Part shown: in pieces, positions 60,735 through 64,000 of the stretch
How positions within the stretch are numbered: the first letter of the stretch is position 1
Layout: each line of letters opens with the position of its first letter
Source: Serpula lacrymans var. lacrymans S7.9
Lineage: Eukaryota; Basidiomycota; Agaricomycetes; Boletales; Serpulaceae
DNA: 64,000 nt
Direction: 5' to 3'
Assembly: GCF_000218685.1 (NCBI RefSeq)
Contig: NW_006763297.1
Coordinates: 2,290,912 to 2,354,911 of the forward strand
The notes under the pieces: model-generated
Database searches by the model: none
The model's input: only the letters and a program-made list of their open reading frames with translations
Told to the model about the DNA's origin: nothing
Program-made: the position numbers and the translations under genes

Positions 60735-61784
60735 ATGGCGTTGAACGCTCCAATTTCTCAGGCGCTCAGCACATCAGACGCTGATAGAGAATCGTCACCA
60801 CCTCAGGCAGGTCCTTTGCCGTTGAAACGTGGAGAAATCGGGTACAGGGAGGAAACTACAGTACCCGCTGAGCAGCAAACTGCTGAGTCTTCAACTTCTT
60901 CACCTGCTCCTGATTCCCAAGCCTCGGAAACAGCGGGCTCTACATCTCCACCATCTTCCTCTGCTGCCCCACAGACAACCTCATCTACAGCCTCCAGTAA
61001 CACACCCTCAGATCATCCGTGTGCGAAGAAACTTATTGCGTCACTATTCAAATCAGAAAAAGTCCCTTCGTATGGAGGCATATGTCTATCGACCTTGCTG
61101 ATATTTACCCTCCAATTCTTGATCATCGCTGTAACTGTGGTAGGATGGGTTTTGTCTGTGCAGCATATCAGCACGACGAATGCGACAATGTCAGTCGAAG
61201 GCAGTTCGGGACAACAGAGCGTTCTACCGTCCAGTACCACTGTCGTCTACGTCCACATCATCTTTGCCATCATGGTCCTTGTCCAGCTGATATTCCTCGA
61301 ACGCCGGATATTCCGCATGCGCGCCGAGCGGTTCGTTCACTTACATCCTGGAGCTATCTTGCCCACGTCCCGCAACTTTTCGTCGTCGTCTCGCAATATG
61401 GGAATCGTTCCGTGGAATCGAGCACCTTTACCGACATATGCTGCTGCAATTGCTCAAAGTGGACATGGGACTGGAGATGTGGAGGATAATATTATTGCTG
61501 TTCCACCTCCGCCGGCCTATGGCAACACGAGGGGTAGCAGGCTGTTGCTCGCTGGATATTTGAGGAATAGTCTCAGGGCGCAGCGCCCTGTCTCCATTCG
61601 TAGCAATGCGAGCGAACTAGAGGAAAGGCCTCACAGTTACGTAAGCAGTGATGAAGAGTGGGAAGTTATACGCAATGCAGAAGCTGCTAGGAAACTTGAG
61701 GAGACCTTGTCGAAGGAAGGGGACGATGATGACAGTAGAGTTACGAGTGACATTGATGCTACGGCAGTAGGCACAGCGGTTTGA
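60735..61784 (+). CDS. Hypothetical two-TM membrane protein, single exon
   Basis: 349 residues without introns, unusual among its neighbours. The N-terminal ~110 residues are Ser/Thr/Pro-rich and disordered. Two hydrophobic helices follow (LSTLLIFTLQFLIIAVTVVG and VVYVHIIFAIMVLVQLIFLE), separated by a short Ser/Thr-rich loop with NATM. Then come a basic stretch (RRIFRMRAERFVHLHPG), APLPTYAAAIAQ and PPPPAYGN motifs (PPxY-like, possible WW/NEDD4-type ubiquitin-ligase contacts), and an acidic Glu/Asp-rich end. I associate this plan with a fungal hypothetical family often found in agaricomycetes, but no function is known. The PPPAY motif supports membrane traffic regulation only as inference. Confidence 0.75.
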   Translation: MALNAPISQALSTSDADRESSPPQAGPLPLKRGEIGYREETTVPAEQQTAESSTSSPAPDSQASETAGSTSPPSSSAAPQTTSSTASSNTPSDHPCAKKLIASLFKSEKVPSYGGICLSTLLIFTLQFLIIAVTVVGWVLSVQHISTTNATMSVEGSSGQQSVLPSSTTVVYVHIIFAIMVLVQLIFLERRIFRMRAERFVHLHPGAILPTSRNFSSSSRNMGIVPWNRAPLPTYAAAIAQSGHGTGDVEDNIIAVPPPPAYGNTRGSRLLLAGYLRNSLRAQRPVSIRSNASELEERPHSYVSSDEEWEVIRNAEAARKLEETLSKEGDDDDSRVTSDIDATAVGTAV

Positions 61785-62451
61785 AGTATGTCTATGCATT
61801 AGTGGATTTGTGCTGTGTCCTCCCGACGCTGGTCTGTATAGCTATTTATGGATGTTTCTATTGTTCATAGGGCGTCATTTTCTTTTTGCTCTTTTGCTTT
61901 AGTTTTTTTTCGTTTTTCGTTTTCACAATTTATCTGTATCCTTACATCCCAGGATCAAGGTGAACCAAAATGGGTGCAAGAACGATAAGGTGGCGTTTGC
62001 CACAGGTCGATGACTAAATTACTGCGGTACCTGGTTGGAAACATCTAGCCACTGCGAGTCCCGAGATTTCAAGTCAAGGAGGCCTCAAGAGACGAAACTG
62101 AGACGAAACGTTTATAATTGCGGCGTCTGGTAAACGAACTCCGCGAATATTGACACGCGGTTCAGGGTATGATCTGACTCTTCAATATGTCGCAGCGATC
62201 ACTTTTTACTGTGGGTTAAGTATAGCAGAGGTATAGCATCCGTATGACTCACGACCATCATCCACACTGAAATTTGAGTTTTTGCTATAACTGCGGCACC
62301 GCAGTATTGCTTGTTAATCGTGTTTCGACTGTAACATACACTTTTGTTTAGATATGACTCAAGCTGACGTTTGCCTAACCATGTATATAATTTGTATAAG
62401 CTATTTCGGACGTAGACATTCACTATTTCGCCTCATATTTCCATCACTGAC
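61785..62451. other. Intergenic
   Basis: 3' flank of the two-TM protein and promoter of the arrestin-like gene. A TTTTTTTTCGTTTTTCGTTTTC tract near 61904-61925 is T-rich 3' flank sequence. No gene is supported. Confidence 0.4.
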
Positions 62452-63933
62452 ATGGACTCGGACCACACTCTACCTACCTATACTCCTTCAACGCCATCTC
62501 CGTCTTACTCGACTATTCTGCTCCCAGGCGAGCGGACCGTTGAGCAAACACAGAGACAGGCTTTATCCTCTTATACAGGTTCTTTTCGAAGAATAACGGA
62601 TGACATTACACTGGTTCTGAAGGATCAGCGTCCAGGTAGCATCGTTCCTGCGTACGGTCGAAACGCCCTGGTACGAGGTCATATCTCTCTCCACAACGTG
62701 GACACTCTTAGCGCCGTGCACTTGAAGGTAAAACAATCATACTTTATCCCATATGCCAAGTGTTGACATGATTATCTTAGCTCGAAGGCGCGCTCACAAT
62801 AGAGATGTCTTTCTACTCAAGTAAAACAACGCTTATCGCCAGCTCGTTCACCATGTGGCAGTCCGACGGCAGCTCTTCTGCGCGTCCTCCGCTCAACATA
62901 CCTTTTGTTTTGGTATTTCCGACAACTTACCAGGACGGAGGCCAGGAATATCCTCTCCCTCCAACTTTCGACAGTGAAGGTAGTCCCGCATCATGTTCAT
63001 ATACTCTCACTGTCGCTCTCTCAAAACCTCGACAACTTCTCCCATTCTTGACTCAAAGTGAAACGTAAGCAAATTTATCCTCTTGGTATATTAGACGTTT
63101 TACTTATTCTTTTTCTTGTTTTTCATCAGATTATCTATTCCTCTACATTATTACCCACGCTCTCGTCCCCATGCACCTATATTACCCAGTGGATTGTCTT
63201 TCATGTCCACCGTAAAATCGTCGCCAGAAGAGTGGCACCAAGTTATGTCCACAATGAACTCGGTACCAAGTTCTGGTATTGTACCGATACAGTGTTCGGT
63301 GAATACCTCTCAATTCTCGTTATTCTTTCACCTTGCCAACTGAACTTTACATTTTAACTTTTACCAGCTCTTCATCCCATCCGTGCAAGTCTTCGCACTG
63401 ACCGATGTCATACCATTCCACCTACAACTCCGCGGGCCGAAGTCCTCATTATCTGCATTTATTTACCATGTATCTTCTCCAACGGGGTCCAACTCGAGCT
63501 TAGGAATCATCGGTACTGCTATTCGAGTTTACATTTCTCGCCAGGTAATAGTAAAAGTTGGCGAAGAAAAAATCCATCGCAAACGAGTCCTCGGTGAAGG
63601 AACATTGCGGGCCTTGTCATCTTCTAGTGACATCAAGCCTATCTTCCGTCATTCTTCTTCGACGGACGGCTTGGATACGCTAGATTGGGAAGGTGAATTG
63701 CAATGTAACAAGGAAATTACTACGCCTGGGTTTAGTATTCCCCAGCTTGCTGTAAAGGTGTGTTCCCACTTTTTTTTTGCCAGAAATTACGAGTCTTGAT
63801 ATCAATCTTCTCATTGCAGGATTCTATTGTATTGTCGATCACACCTCCTCAACCTCTCACATCACCTCTCCTCCGATTACACCACGAACATGTCATTCGC
63901 CTTGCTACAGACCCTTGGTCTGACCAGGGCTGA
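62452..63933 (+). CDS. Arrestin-like (arrestin_N) protein
   Basis: The start MDSDHTLPTYTPSTPSPSYS contains PTY/PSY-type motifs. After an intron (near 62730..62780) the arrestin fold begins: GRNALVRGHISLHNVDTLSA, LHLKLEGALTIEMSFYSSKT, IASSFTMWQSDGS, PLNIPFVLVFPTTY, YPLPPTFD and SYTLTVALSKPRQLLPFLTQ. The second half has FALTDVIPFHLQLRGPKSSL, IRVYISRQVIVKVGEEKIHR, RVLGEGTLRAL, DWEGELQCNKEITTPGFSIP and a last exon DSIVLSITPPQP...LLRLHHEHVIRLATD ending at 63933. Such alpha-arrestins link Rsp5-type ubiquitin ligases to plasma-membrane transporters, or act in pH sensing. The partner cannot be told. The gene is complete, with the stop 67 bases from the right edge. Confidence 0.8.
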
Positions 63934-64000
63934 AAATCCATGTTACGCAGATACCAGTGATGATTATAGACTGCCAGCAGTCATTTCTCTTGTTTTGCAT
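63934..64000. other. Right edge of window
   Basis: 3' flank of the arrestin-like gene, too short to assess. Confidence 0.3.

Overview
The window is nuclear DNA from a filamentous basidiomycete, most likely an agaricomycete (mushroom-forming fungus). The evidence is dense genes broken by many short introns of about 45-65 bases with GT/AG ends, typical fungal housekeeping genes, and transposon proteins of the Plavaka (KDZ/CACTA-like) type that are common in Agaricomycetes. All gene models were read by eye from both strands, and splice sites were chosen by frame continuity and family similarity. I saw no tRNA, rRNA or CRISPR array.

Left part (1-18.7 kb) is ordinary core genome: an unknown gene running off the left edge (-), a DUF3605/GIG1-like protein (+), phosphopantothenoylcysteine decarboxylase (-), a Mob2-type kinase activator (-), a large nuclear-basket TPR/Mlp1-like coiled-coil protein (+), and a Ser/Thr kinase with a long disordered tail (-).

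The most interesting locus is 19.3-21.5 kb. A minus-strand six-exon gene encodes a small secreted precursor with four repeats, each carrying a Lys-Arg (Kex2) site followed by a near-invariant 12-residue peptide, EPYNPVWTYPVA or a variant. Divergent from it, 685 bases away, is a membrane-anchored UstYa/DUF3328 protein with both HxxHC motifs. Precursor plus UstY is the minimal signature of a fungal dikaritin-type RiPP pathway (ribosomally made, Kex2-excised, oxidatively cyclised peptides). Each repeat sits in its own exon, and the acceptor before the fourth repeat reads GG instead of AG.

Next come a GH15 glucoamylase with a C-terminal starch-binding domain (-), an F-box-like protein (-), a PA-TM-RING E3 ligase (+), a three-finger CCCH protein (+), a heme oxygenase (+), then two divergent membrane-anchored pepsin-like aspartic proteases at 34-41 kb with a protease gene fragment between them, and a cytochrome P450 (-). 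A third protease of the same family lies at 54.7-56.7 kb.

From 44.3 to 52.2 kb is a nested transposon island. A Plavaka element (-) is split by a solo LTR with a 5-bp target duplication and by a 2.28-kb TGTC...GACA element with a 461-bp tandem duplication. A second LTR lies at the Plavaka edge, and a third, flanked by GTGGG, interrupts an unrelated plus-strand gene whose frame is open across the empty site.

The right end returns to core genome: a conserved unknown protein (-), the third protease (+), an HNH-nuclease-domain protein (-), dynactin p62 (+), a two-TM unknown protein (+) and an arrestin-like protein (+).
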